Below, piece after piece: positions 7,324 to 14,147 of a stretch of 18,916 bases of DNA. The notes under the pieces were generated by a model, which was not told the DNA's origin, did not search any database, and was given only the letters and a program-made list of their open reading frames with translations. A program made the position numbers and the translations under genes. Origin of the DNA: Lachnospiraceae bacterium UBA6987 (GTDB lineage Bacteria > Bacillota > Clostridia > Lachnospirales > Lachnospiraceae); the NCBI GenBank assembly GCA_002449955.1, contig DJYD01000054.1, positions 1-18,916 on the forward strand, in the 5' to 3' direction. Every line of letters starts with the position of its first letter. The first letter of the stretch is position 1.

Positions 7324-9144
7324 TTATTCCTTATCCTTGCCTTTCTTTTCGCTGTCGGAAGCCTTTGCCTTGTTCCTTCCGCCGATCAGGATCCCTCCCA
7401 GAAGGCCGGCGACCGTCGCCATTACGCCTAACAGAATGTAGAGGATCGTATTGCCGCCACCGCTCCCCGCCGGAGGAGAGGCTTCGGTCGGCGTCTGCGC
7501 ATTCGGCGTCTGCGGCGCAGGCGCTTCGGTCGACGCCGGAACGGAAGGCTTCTCCGTAGCCGCCGGTTCCGTAGGCGCTTCCGTTGTCGGAAGAGCCGGT
7601 TCAGTAGGTGCTTCGGTCGTCGGAAGAGCCGGCTCGGTCGGCGCTTCGGTTGTCTGAAGTTCGGTCGGCGCTTCAGTCGTCTGAGGCTCAGTCGGGGCTT
7701 CCGTCGCAGGAGGTTCTGTCGGTGCTTCCGTCGTAGGAGGTTCGGTCGGCTTCACACCTGTCGCAGGGATCACCTCCTGCTGTTTATGGTACTTATTGTT
7801 GTAGCAGACGCGCTCTCTGAGACCGTCCTCCGTCGCCGTCGCTTCCTTCACGACCTTCCACTCACTCCAGTTGTGTCCGGTCGCCTTCAGGATCACATCA
7901 TTTTTGTTGCTGATCTTCGACTTGCCTGCCGTATCCCAGAACCATTCGCCGCATGCCGAACATTCGCAGTGCCATGTCCAGCCATCCGCTTCGCAGTCAA
8001 AATTCTTGCCCGGAACAGCCGAGATCTTATGGCCTGAAGAAGAAGCCGGGCAGGCTGAGGAAGCCCCTGAAGAGCCCGACGACCCGGAGGAACCGGAGCT
8101 GCCCGAAGAACCGGAGCTCTTATTCCCCATGTTAAACACGATTTTGGAATACAGTCCGTATGCAGAGGTTGAATAGATCGCTGTCTTGGGGATCTCCACC
8201 GTCCAGGTCCCGTACACGCTCCGGCCGTCTGCAATTCTCATATAGCAGACCTCGCCGCCGCTGCCTGATCCGTAACGCGACCCCCAGTTATCCATCATTT
8301 CCAGGTCGACCGTACCGTCCTTATCCAGGTCGATATTGTAATAATACAGGATCCTCTGATTGGTCGTATCGGCTGTATGTCCTTCCTTGATATAGCCGAT
8401 GTTCTTCACGATCCCCAGTTCTAGAGCCAGATCCATCGATTTTATGGCGATCCGCCCGCAGGTTTCATCCGCCCCTTTGCTCGGAACAGCTTCATGATTC
8501 AGCATTCCCAGGTCCTTGCTCTCTCTCAGGCATTCGACGGAAACATTTTTGGCCGGCATGAAGAACGTGTTGACCTCACCTAATAGCTTTTCGGTAATGT
8601 TTCCGGTCCGGATCGCAAGTCCCGCATTGTTTTTCCAGGAATAAACGTATTCCGTCTTCATCAGGTCCTTCGGGATCAGCGTGACCTTTTCGCCTGCCCG
8701 GAAATAGGTGTCGACAGTCCCGGAATCGTGCTTTGCACTGCAGTCCGTAAGCGACAGACTGAAGGTGGTCCAGGACGTACAGATCGTGACCGTGTAATCC
8801 TTTGAAGTGACCGCCGCCTTATTCTCGCTGATCGCCGTGATCCTGAACGTGAACGTGCCCGCCTTTGTCGGCGTTCCCGAGATCTTTACCGAGTTGAAGC
8901 CCTTGTCGACAGAGCAAGTCAGCCCGTCCGGCAGGGTCCCCGCGCTCACGGCTGCCGATTGGATCTGGTCCTCATATCCGTAGTAATAGATTTTTGCCTC
9001 ATATGCGGCACTTACCGTTCCGTCGTGGATATTATCGATGTCGTAGATAAAGTTTGAGGCTGCCTCAGCCTTCATTCCCCAAAATGAAACGATAAGAACA
9101 AGCGTCAGCAGCATCCATATGTTCTTTTTCCGCTTTTTCATCAT
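7324..9144 (-). CDS. Secreted, membrane-anchored surface protein with Ig-like domain and PTEP/TEAP repeat stalk
   Basis: 606 aa, exported. Residues 1-29 are a signal peptide (MMKKRKK, then a hydrophobic core ending AEA). Residues about 32-121 look like a putative Ig (He_PIG) fold with LPDGL and ISGTPTKAGTFTF. Residues about 205-340 include DLDKDGTVDLEM (272-283), resembling an EF-hand or dockerin calcium loop. A Gly/Ser linker of repeated GSS follows at 343-361. A Cys- and Trp-rich segment at 384-404 (CEADGWTWHCECSACGEWFW) precedes a GHNWSEWKVVKEATATEDG unit of the kind seen in clostridial surface proteins. Residues 466-532 are proline-threonine repeats. Residues about 566-588 are a transmembrane helix, followed by a lysine-rich tail. 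No LPxTG sorting motif is visible, so anchoring is probably by the helix. The ribosome site GGGAGGG sits just upstream of two adjacent ATGs. Ligand and role are unknown. Confidence 0.85.
   Translation of the reverse strand: MMKKRKKNIWMLLTLVLIVSFWGMKAEAASNFIYDIDNIHDGTVSAAYEAKIYYYGYEDQIQSAAVSAGTLPDGLTCSVDKGFNSVKISGTPTKAGTFTFRITAISENKAAVTSKDYTVTICTSWTTFSLSLTDCSAKHDSGTVDTYFRAGEKVTLIPKDLMKTEYVYSWKNNAGLAIRTGNITEKLLGEVNTFFMPAKNVSVECLRESKDLGMLNHEAVPSKGADETCGRIAIKSMDLALELGIVKNIGYIKEGHTADTTNQRILYYYNIDLDKDGTVDLEMMDNWGSRYGSGSGGEVCYMRIADGRSVYGTWTVEIPKTAIYSTSAYGLYSKIVFNMGNKSSGSSGSSGSSGSSGSSGASSACPASSSGHKISAVPGKNFDCEADGWTWHCECSACGEWFWDTAGKSKISNKNDVILKATGHNWSEWKVVKEATATEDGLRERVCYNNKYHKQQEVIPATGVKPTEPPTTEAPTEPPATEAPTEPQTTEAPTELQTTEAPTEPALPTTEAPTEPALPTTEAPTEPAATEKPSVPASTEAPAPQTPNAQTPTEASPPAGSGGGNTILYILLGVMATVAGLLGGILIGGRNKAKASDSEKKGKDKE
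7549..7749 (-). repeat. Coding tandem repeat for the PTEP-TEA stalk
   Basis: Seven imperfect in-frame units: four of nine residues (PTEPPTTEA type), two of eleven residues (PTEPALPTTEA) and one ending TEK. The two 33-nt units are nearly identical in DNA, which suggests recent duplication. Such stalks usually span the cell wall. Confidence 0.8.
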
Positions 9145-9193
9145 CTGCCCTCCCGATTATCCGCTGTACTTTTCCTGTTGATGAGTTCTTTTC

Positions 9194-9211
9194 GCGCCTG
9201 GTTCAGGGCGC
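9194..9211 (-). other. Short hairpin in the leader of the surface-protein mRNA
   Basis: The plus sequence GCGCCTGGTTCAGGGCGC can fold with a 3-nt loop and one bulged base. It lies between the promoter at 9238-9265 and the start codon at 9144. No T-run follows, so it is not a simple terminator. A regulatory role is speculative. Confidence 0.3.
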
Positions 9212-9237
9212 TTTGTTCGTGCCTGATATATATTTTT

Positions 9238-9265
9238 ATTATAGCAAAAATACCCAGACGGTCAA
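9238..9265 (-). promoter_or_regulatory. Strong sigma-A-type promoter for the surface-protein gene
   Basis: On the minus strand TTGACC (9260-9265) and a perfect TATAAT (9238-9243) are separated by 16 nt. It gives a leader of about 85 nt before the ATG at 9144. Confidence 0.8.
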
Positions 9266-9377
9266 GGAACAGATTAACCAATAAGGTAGCGATAATACAT
9301 TTTTAGAGGCAATACTTCTCACGAAGATAGAATTTTGACACAACAATATTCTGTTGCGAATTTTTTTCAAAAAAGGC

Positions 9378-9405
9378 TTGACAAATGATCTCCTTCGTGT
9401 AGAAT
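9378..9405 (+). promoter_or_regulatory. Promoter of the T-box leader and amino acid transporter operon
   Basis: A consensus TTGACA (9378-9383) and TAGAAT (9400-9405) are separated by 16 nt. Transcription would start near 9412, about 15 nt before the T-box stem I begins. A second TTGACA at 9335-9340 lacks a good -10 box. Confidence 0.75.
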
Positions 9406-9426
9406 AGGACGCAAATCCAATAAACC

Positions 9427-9698
9427 GATGACGGAGAATAGTAGTTTTTCCTCACCTGTCTACAGAGAGCCGCGATGGTGGAAGGCGGCGACAGCAGAAA
9501 AGCGAACGCGCTCCCGAGGGCGAACCAAACCGGAGAGATCCGAAGTAGGGGAGACAGAGTGGCCCTCTGTATAAGAAAGCCGGTGCCTTGCAGGAGGCGC
9601 GCAGAGAGCGTATGGTCAAACATACGAAGCCGGGTGGTACCGCAGACTTTTCAGCCTGTCCCGACATTGTCACAAACAGTGTCGGGGCGGGCTTTTTT
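9427..9698 (+). ncRNA. T-box riboswitch, arginine-type (specifier CGC)
   Basis: Stem I folds as expected. GGAG (9433-9436) pairs with CUCC (9511-9514). The specifier loop has AGUA (9440-9443) facing GAA (9504-9506), then the specifier CGC (9507-9509) and a purine. GUUUUU pairs with AAAAGC above it, and CUGUC (9456-9460) pairs with GACAG (9490-9494). The AG bulge (AGAGA) and GCCGC/GCGGC distal stem (9469-9489) complete it. A stem ACAGAG/CTCTGT (9554-9570) and a stem III CGTATG/CATACG (9609-9626) follow. The antiterminator has GCCGGG (9629-9634), the 7-nt bulge UGGUACC (9635-9641) and GCAG (9642-9645), pairing with CUGU-CCCGAC (9656-9665). The UGGU would pair with tRNA 3' ACCA. Uncharged tRNA-Arg should therefore stabilise the antiterminator and turn on the transporter operon. 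Confidence 0.92.
9654..9698 (+). terminator. T-box intrinsic terminator
   Basis: A 13-bp stem (9654-9666 with 9680-9692, two G-U pairs) and a 13-nt loop are followed by six T (9693-9698). Its 5' arm contains the bases 9656-9665 that pair in the antiterminator, so the two structures exclude each other. Confidence 0.9.
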
Positions 9699-9767
9699 AA
9701 TCCCTGCAGACCGCAATCATGCGAGAAAACCTGCGCCGCACGAGAAGTAAAACCAAAGGAGAAAGAA

Positions 9768-10703
9768 ATGAAGAACACCATGAAAAAGATTCTTGCTGCG
9801 GCCCTTGTCCTTGCCGTCTGCCTCTCTGCTTCCGGCTGCGGAGAAAAAACAAACGAGAAAAAGACCGGCACCACTTCCACCTACGCGTATCTGCTGGACA
9901 CCACCGATCTGAAGAAGCCCGAACTCGATCTGTCGAACGCCTCCGGGAAGCTGAAAGAGATCCTCGATAAAGGCGTTTTGACGATCGCGACCTCTCCCGA
10001 CTATCCGGCTGCCGAATTCGTGACCGAAGACGGCACCATCTACGGCTCCGAAATGATGCTCGCGAAATACATTGCCGACTGCCTCGGCGTCGATCTCGCT
10101 ATTGAAACCATGGATTTCGGCGCAACCATGGCCGCTGTTGACACCGGCAAGACCGACCTCGGCGTCTCTGGCTACGGCTGGAAAGCCGACCGCGCAGAGA
10201 ACTACGAACTGTCCGTCGGCTATATCGGCGACCCCGATGAAGCCGCCTTCCACACGCTGATCTGCCCGGCCGGGGAAGAAGGAAACTATAACAACTGTGC
10301 AGATTTCGTTGGCAAGCATATCATTGCACAGTCTAATTCCCTGCAGCAGATGTACGTGGAGGATCAGATCCTCGCCCTGGATCAAAGCGGCACTACCGAA
10401 CTCGAATTCGTATCCACGCTTGACCAGGCAATCCTCAGTCTGGCAGCCGGAAAGTGTGATGCCCTCGCTCTGGACGGGGATACCGCACAGCAGTATGTCG
10501 ATTCTTCGGAAGGGAAATTTGCCATGACAGGCGTCAACTTCAACCTTTCTCTTTACGGAGATTATGAAGGGACCGTCATGATGGCGAAGAAAGGCGAAAC
10601 AGAATTGATGACCGTCATCAATACCATCCTCGAAACCGTCAAGGAAAACGGCTACTACGGCGACTTTTACAAAGAAGCCAAAAAGCTGGCAGGCCTTGAA
10701 TGA
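9768..10703 (+). CDS. Amino acid ABC transporter substrate-binding lipoprotein (predicted arginine/basic amino acid)
   Basis: 311 aa, exported and lipid-anchored. The signal peptide MKNTMKKILAAALVLAV ends in the lipobox SASGC with C24 as the lipidated residue. The mature part fits the polar amino acid binding family: KLKEILDKGVLTIATSPDYPAAEF, then AKYIADCLGVDLAIETMDFG, and GKTDLGVSGYGW. ATG at 9768 is chosen because AAAGGAGA lies just upstream and the signal peptide begins there; the frame is open back to a TTG at 9588, but that lies inside the T-box. It is the first gene of the operon, 43 nt before the permease. The arginine assignment comes from the T-box specifier, not from binding-site residues. 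Confidence 0.88.
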   Translation: MKNTMKKILAAALVLAVCLSASGCGEKTNEKKTGTTSTYAYLLDTTDLKKPELDLSNASGKLKEILDKGVLTIATSPDYPAAEFVTEDGTIYGSEMMLAKYIADCLGVDLAIETMDFGATMAAVDTGKTDLGVSGYGWKADRAENYELSVGYIGDPDEAAFHTLICPAGEEGNYNNCADFVGKHIIAQSNSLQQMYVEDQILALDQSGTTELEFVSTLDQAILSLAAGKCDALALDGDTAQQYVDSSEGKFAMTGVNFNLSLYGDYEGTVMMAKKGETELMTVINTILETVKENGYYGDFYKEAKKLAGLE

Positions 10704-10746
10704 TCGGCCTTCCGCCGCATAAACCACATAACAGGGAGTTTATACC

Positions 10747-11412
10747 ATGGGAAAAAGTGTTATTGACGTACTTGTCGAATACTGGCCGATCTTTCTGAAG
10801 GGACTTGCCGGAACGCTGAAATACGCGTTCATCGCGGTGACCCTTGGCTCAGTCCTCGGCGCAGCCGTCGCCTTTGTTCAGCTGTCCAAGAATAAATTCA
10901 TCTCGTTCATTGCGTCGGTCTACGTGAACGTACTGCGCGGGACTCCTCTTCTGGTGCAGATGTACATTTCTTATTATTTTCTGCCGATGGCGATCCCGGC
11001 CTTAAACCGCATTGACAAGGTCTACTTTGTCATGCTGGCGCTGACCCTAAACTCCAGCGCCTACGTCGCAGAGATCATCCGCGGCGGCATAGGTTCCGTC
11101 GATCCCGGCCAGACGGAGGCGGCCAGGTCACTCGGCCTGACAAAAAGCCAGACCATGCTGCGGATCATCCTCCCGCAGGCTGTCAAGAACATCCTGCCCG
11201 CCCTTGGCAACGAATACATCGCGATGATCAAGGAGACGTCCCTGGCCGGCACCTTCATGCTGTATGAGCTCATGTACACGCGGACGATCCTGGCCAATAA
11301 ATATCTGGTCTGGCAGCCGCAGCTCATCATTGCGGGCATCTACCTGGTCGTGACCCTGGTGCTGTCCTTTGGCGTCAAAAAAATGGAAAAGAGGTTGAGC
11401 GTCAGTGACTGA
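10747..11412 (+). CDS. Polar amino acid ABC transporter permease
   Basis: 221 aa inner-membrane protein of the HisM/GlnP family. Hydrophobic helices lie at about residues 20-45, 57-78, 88-110 and 183-208. Family marks are VLRGTPLLVQMYISYYFLP and the EAA loop EAARSLGLTKSQTMLRIILP, which contacts the ATPase. A GGGAG site precedes the ATG. Only one permease is present, so a homodimer is likely. Its 3' end overlaps the ATPase gene by 8 nt. Confidence 0.93.
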   Translation: MGKSVIDVLVEYWPIFLKGLAGTLKYAFIAVTLGSVLGAAVAFVQLSKNKFISFIASVYVNVLRGTPLLVQMYISYYFLPMAIPALNRIDKVYFVMLALTLNSSAYVAEIIRGGIGSVDPGQTEAARSLGLTKSQTMLRIILPQAVKNILPALGNEYIAMIKETSLAGTFMLYELMYTRTILANKYLVWQPQLIIAGIYLVVTLVLSFGVKKMEKRLSVSD

Positions 11413-12148
11413 GAACAGAATTCCCTTGATTGAAACGATCGATCTGAAGAAAAATTTCGGAAAGCTCGAGGTTTTGAAAGGCATCAGTGAAAAAATATTC
11501 AGGGGCGAGGTCGTGAGCATCATCGGCCCTTCCGGCGGCGGAAAATCGACCTTCCTGCGCTGCCTGAACCTGCTCGAGACCCCCACGAGCGGCAAGGTGC
11601 TGTTCGAAGGGGCAGAACTGAATGAAAAAAGCACCGATCTGAACCTGCACCGGCAGCGGATCGGCATGGTTTTTCAGCAGTTCAATGTCTTTCCCCATCT
11701 GAAGGTGATCGACAACATCACCATTGCTCCGGTGATGACAAAAAAATACACGAAGGCGGAGGCCGAAGCAAAGGCTCTCGCCCTTCTTGAGACTGTCGGG
11801 CTCGCCGATAAGGCGCTTGAATACCCGAGAAAGCTCTCGGGCGGTCAGAAGCAGCGGCTGGCGATCGTAAGAGCCCTGGCCATGGAGCCGGAGGTCATGC
11901 TCTTCGACGAACCGACCTCAGCCCTTGATCCCGAGATGGTCAAAGGCGTTCTGGAGGTCATTCAGGGCCTTGCGGAAAGCGGGATGACCTGCGTGATCGT
12001 GACCCACGAGATGGGCTTTGCGAAGAAGGTCTCTGACCGCGTCCTGTTTATCGACGGCGGCGTGATCGCGGAATCCGGGACGCCTGAAGAGATCTTCGAA
12101 CACCCGCAGAATCCGAGAACAAAGGAATTTCTGGCGCAGGTGCTGTAA
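11405..12148 (+). CDS. Polar amino acid ABC transporter ATP-binding protein
   Basis: 247 aa, cytoplasmic, powering uptake by the preceding permease. All ABC motifs are present: Walker A GPSGGGKST (41-49), Q-loop QQFNVFPHL (91-99), signature LSGGQKQR (144-151), Walker B VMLFDEP (164-170, catalytic E169) and H-loop H201. It starts at GTG (11405) inside the permease gene, giving an 8-nt overlap and probable translational coupling, with AGAGG upstream. It resembles GlnQ/HisP-type ATPases. No simple T-tailed terminator follows; the next 150 nt are hairpin repeats. Confidence 0.94.
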   Translation: MTENRIPLIETIDLKKNFGKLEVLKGISEKIFRGEVVSIIGPSGGGKSTFLRCLNLLETPTSGKVLFEGAELNEKSTDLNLHRQRIGMVFQQFNVFPHLKVIDNITIAPVMTKKYTKAEAEAKALALLETVGLADKALEYPRKLSGGQKQRLAIVRALAMEPEVMLFDEPTSALDPEMVKGVLEVIQGLAESGMTCVIVTHEMGFAKKVSDRVLFIDGGVIAESGTPEEIFEHPQNPRTKEFLAQVL

Positions 12149-12306
12149 CCTCATCCGCCCCTTTGGGGCACCTTCCCCTGAAGGGGAAGGCAGACCTCAT
12201 CCGCCCCTTCGGGGCACCTTCCCCTAAAGGGGAAGGCAATCCTCATCCGCCCCTTCGGGGCACCTTCCCCTAAAGGAGAAGGCAGACCTCATCCGTCAGC
12301 TTCGCC
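12149..12306. repeat. Tandem 46-bp hairpin repeat, three full copies and one partial
   Basis: Copies lie at 12149-12194, 12195-12240 and 12241-12286, with a partial variant copy from 12287 to about 12306. Each unit begins CCTCATCCGCCCC and holds two hairpins: GCCCCTTCGGGGC, and CCTTCCCC with GGGGAAGG around a short loop. The copies differ at only a few bases. The array begins right after the ATPase stop codon and ends in the ribosome-site region of the next gene. It resembles dispersed REP-like or MITE-like elements of gut Clostridia. There are no spacers, so it is not a CRISPR array. It may act as an mRNA stabiliser, attenuator or weak terminator. Confidence 0.85.
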
Positions 12307-12321
12307 ATTGGAGAAAATATT

Positions 12322-14007
12322 ATGAAAACTACCTATACCTATGATCATTATTACAAATATGCAGAGCTTGAAAACAATCTGAAATATTTTGCCGAGAAAT
12401 ACCCGGAGCTTGCCTGCCTTGAGGCAAACTGCGTGACTGAAGAAGGAAGAAATCAGTACGTCATCACCCTGACGAACCTGAAGACCGGCGGGCCGCTCAC
12501 GAAGCCAGGCTTCTATATTGACGGCAATATCCACGCCGGCGAGGTCACGTCCTCCATGGCCGCCATGTACACCGTGGACTATCTGCTGACGAATTACGGC
12601 GAGGATGCAGCAGTCACGAAGCTTCTGGACAGCACGGCGGTCTACGTGATCCCGCGCGTCTCGCCTGACGGCGCCGAGACCTATCTCTCCACCCCCTATA
12701 CCCTGCGCAGCGTAAACCGCGAGTACCAGCCGGAAAAGGGCGGAATCAAGGAGGAAGATCTGGACGGCGACGGAACCGTTCGCATGATGCGCATCCCCAC
12801 GCCCTACGGCGCCTGGAAGAAGGATCCCGCAGATCCGGAACTGATGGTAAAGCGCGACCCCGGCGAGACTGAAGGCGAATTCTTCGATATTTACGCGGAA
12901 GGTCTGCTCGAAGATTATGACGGCAGTGAGAATCTGAAGGAAAAGAAATCCGACTGGGGCCTTGATTTCAACCGTAATTTCCCCTACGGCTGGTTTGCCG
13001 ATGCCAGGCAGCCCGGCGCGGGGAAGTATCCGCTAAGCAATCCGGAAACGAAGGCCATCGTGGATTTTGTCCTGGCGCATCCCAATATCTGCGGGGCGGC
13101 GATCGGCCATACCTCCGGCGGCATCCTGCTCTATCCCCCGGGAACGAGACCGGCGGCCTCGGCTCCGGCCGCAGACATTTCTGCCTTCAAGGCCATTGCG
13201 AAGATGGGCGAGGAGGAACTCGGTTACAAGCCGACGAACATCTTCGATTCCTTCATGACCGACCAGGAAATGTACGACAGTGGCGCGCTGGATGACTGGA
13301 TGTATCAGACCTTAGGCATCCCGGCCTACACGGTCGAATTCTGGGATATCAATACAAAAGCCGGTGTTCCGCTTGAATGGGGAGCCGGGATCTTCGAGGA
13401 AAAGAAATCGATTGAGCGCTTTGCCGCCTGCGTAAAATGGGTGAAGGAAAACTGCCCGCAGTATTATGTCCCCTGGAAAAGCTTTGCGCATCCGGATCTA
13501 GGCCCGGTGGAGATCGGCGGCTTTAACTACAAATTCACGCACCAGAATCCGCCGGAGCATCTGCTGCTTAACGAATGCGAAAATGACGCCCGCTTCAATA
13601 TCCGCTTCGCAAATGCCTGCCCGCGCCTGGTCATCGACAGACTCGCCGCAAAAAAACTCTCTGAAGGGATCTATGAAGTAAGCGTGACAGTCGGCAATAC
13701 CGGATATCTGCCGACCAATCTGACGGACGAAGCTTTTTCGCTGAAAGTGGATAAGCCGGTCATGCTCACACTTGAAGGTGCAGAGCTCATCTCCGGCAAG
13801 GCACAGGAAGAGCTTGGTCAGCTTTCCGGCTACTCCCGGACCGTGACCGGTGTCTTTTTCTACGGAAATATTTCGACGGAAAAGAGTGCCGAGGCGAAAA
13901 AGCGCGTAAAGTACGTGGTAAAGGGCTGTCCCGGCGATGAGATCAAGGTCACGGCTGCTCATCCCAAAGCAGGCACTGCAGGGGCAACGCTTACGCTTCC
14001 CGATTAA
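12322..14007 (+). CDS. M14-family zinc carboxypeptidase
   Basis: 561 aa with no signal peptide, so probably cytoplasmic. It removes residues from the C-terminus of peptides or from related amide substrates. The zinc ligands are H71 and E74 (HAGE) and H263 (GHTSGG). The DFNRNFP block at 215-221 matches the substrate-carboxylate-binding Asn-Arg, and E339 (YTVEFWD) fits the catalytic glutamate. Residues about 390-561 form a C-terminal region rich in beta strands that resembles an accessory domain. The ATG at 12322 has a GGAG site 8 nt upstream. It follows the transporter operon on the same strand with only the hairpin repeats between, so partial read-through from the T-box promoter is possible. 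Specificity is not readable from the sequence. Confidence 0.88.
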   Translation: MKTTYTYDHYYKYAELENNLKYFAEKYPELACLEANCVTEEGRNQYVITLTNLKTGGPLTKPGFYIDGNIHAGEVTSSMAAMYTVDYLLTNYGEDAAVTKLLDSTAVYVIPRVSPDGAETYLSTPYTLRSVNREYQPEKGGIKEEDLDGDGTVRMMRIPTPYGAWKKDPADPELMVKRDPGETEGEFFDIYAEGLLEDYDGSENLKEKKSDWGLDFNRNFPYGWFADARQPGAGKYPLSNPETKAIVDFVLAHPNICGAAIGHTSGGILLYPPGTRPAASAPAADISAFKAIAKMGEEELGYKPTNIFDSFMTDQEMYDSGALDDWMYQTLGIPAYTVEFWDINTKAGVPLEWGAGIFEEKKSIERFAACVKWVKENCPQYYVPWKSFAHPDLGPVEIGGFNYKFTHQNPPEHLLLNECENDARFNIRFANACPRLVIDRLAAKKLSEGIYEVSVTVGNTGYLPTNLTDEAFSLKVDKPVMLTLEGAELISGKAQEELGQLSGYSRTVTGVFFYGNISTEKSAEAKKRVKYVVKGCPGDEIKVTAAHPKAGTAGATLTLPD

Positions 14008-14053
14008 CGAAAGAGTCCCTGCCCATCCTCTCAAAAAGTTCAATTTCCCTCTA

Positions 14054-14081
14054 AAAGCGGCCTAAAAACCGCTTTATTTTT
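14054..14081 (+). terminator. Rho-independent terminator after the M14 peptidase gene
   Basis: The stem AAAGCGG (14054-14060) pairs with CCGCTTT (14069-14075) around an 8-nt loop and is followed by ATTTTT. It lies 46 nt after the peptidase stop. Confidence 0.8.
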
Positions 14082-14106
14082 GAACTTATTTATGGTATTC
14101 TAGAAT
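14080..14106 (+). promoter_or_regulatory. Candidate promoter for alanine dehydrogenase
   Basis: TTGAAC (14080-14085) and TAGAAT (14101-14106) fit sigma-A boxes, but the 15-nt spacer is short. The -35 box overlaps the T-tail of the upstream terminator. Its position, directly between the terminator and the ald ribosome site, supports it. Confidence 0.45.
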
Positions 14107-14147
14107 TAATAAAGCTGTTCGTAGCATTATCCATAAGGAGGTCTATC

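Noticed and set aside
9335..9363. Second promoter upstream of the T-box
   Set aside because: A TTGACA is present at 9335-9340, but no acceptable -10 box lies 16-18 nt downstream, whereas the TTGACA at 9378 has one.
9505..9507. Asparagine specifier AAC in the T-box
   Set aside because: AA of this triplet belongs to the GAA strand of the loop-E motif opposite AGUA. The next three bases, CGC, fit the specifier position before the CUCC stem.
9588..9767. N-terminal extension of the binding protein from a TTG codon
   Set aside because: This stretch lies in the T-box riboswitch and its terminator, and the true signal peptide starts at 9768 behind a good ribosome site.
9717..10727. Long minus-strand open frame of 336 codons opposite the substrate-binding lipoprotein gene
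   Set aside because: The plus-strand gene has a signal peptide, lipobox and operon context. The antisense product shows no family features.
12149..12306. CRISPR array
   Set aside because: The 46-bp units are directly adjacent with no unique spacers and no cas genes nearby.
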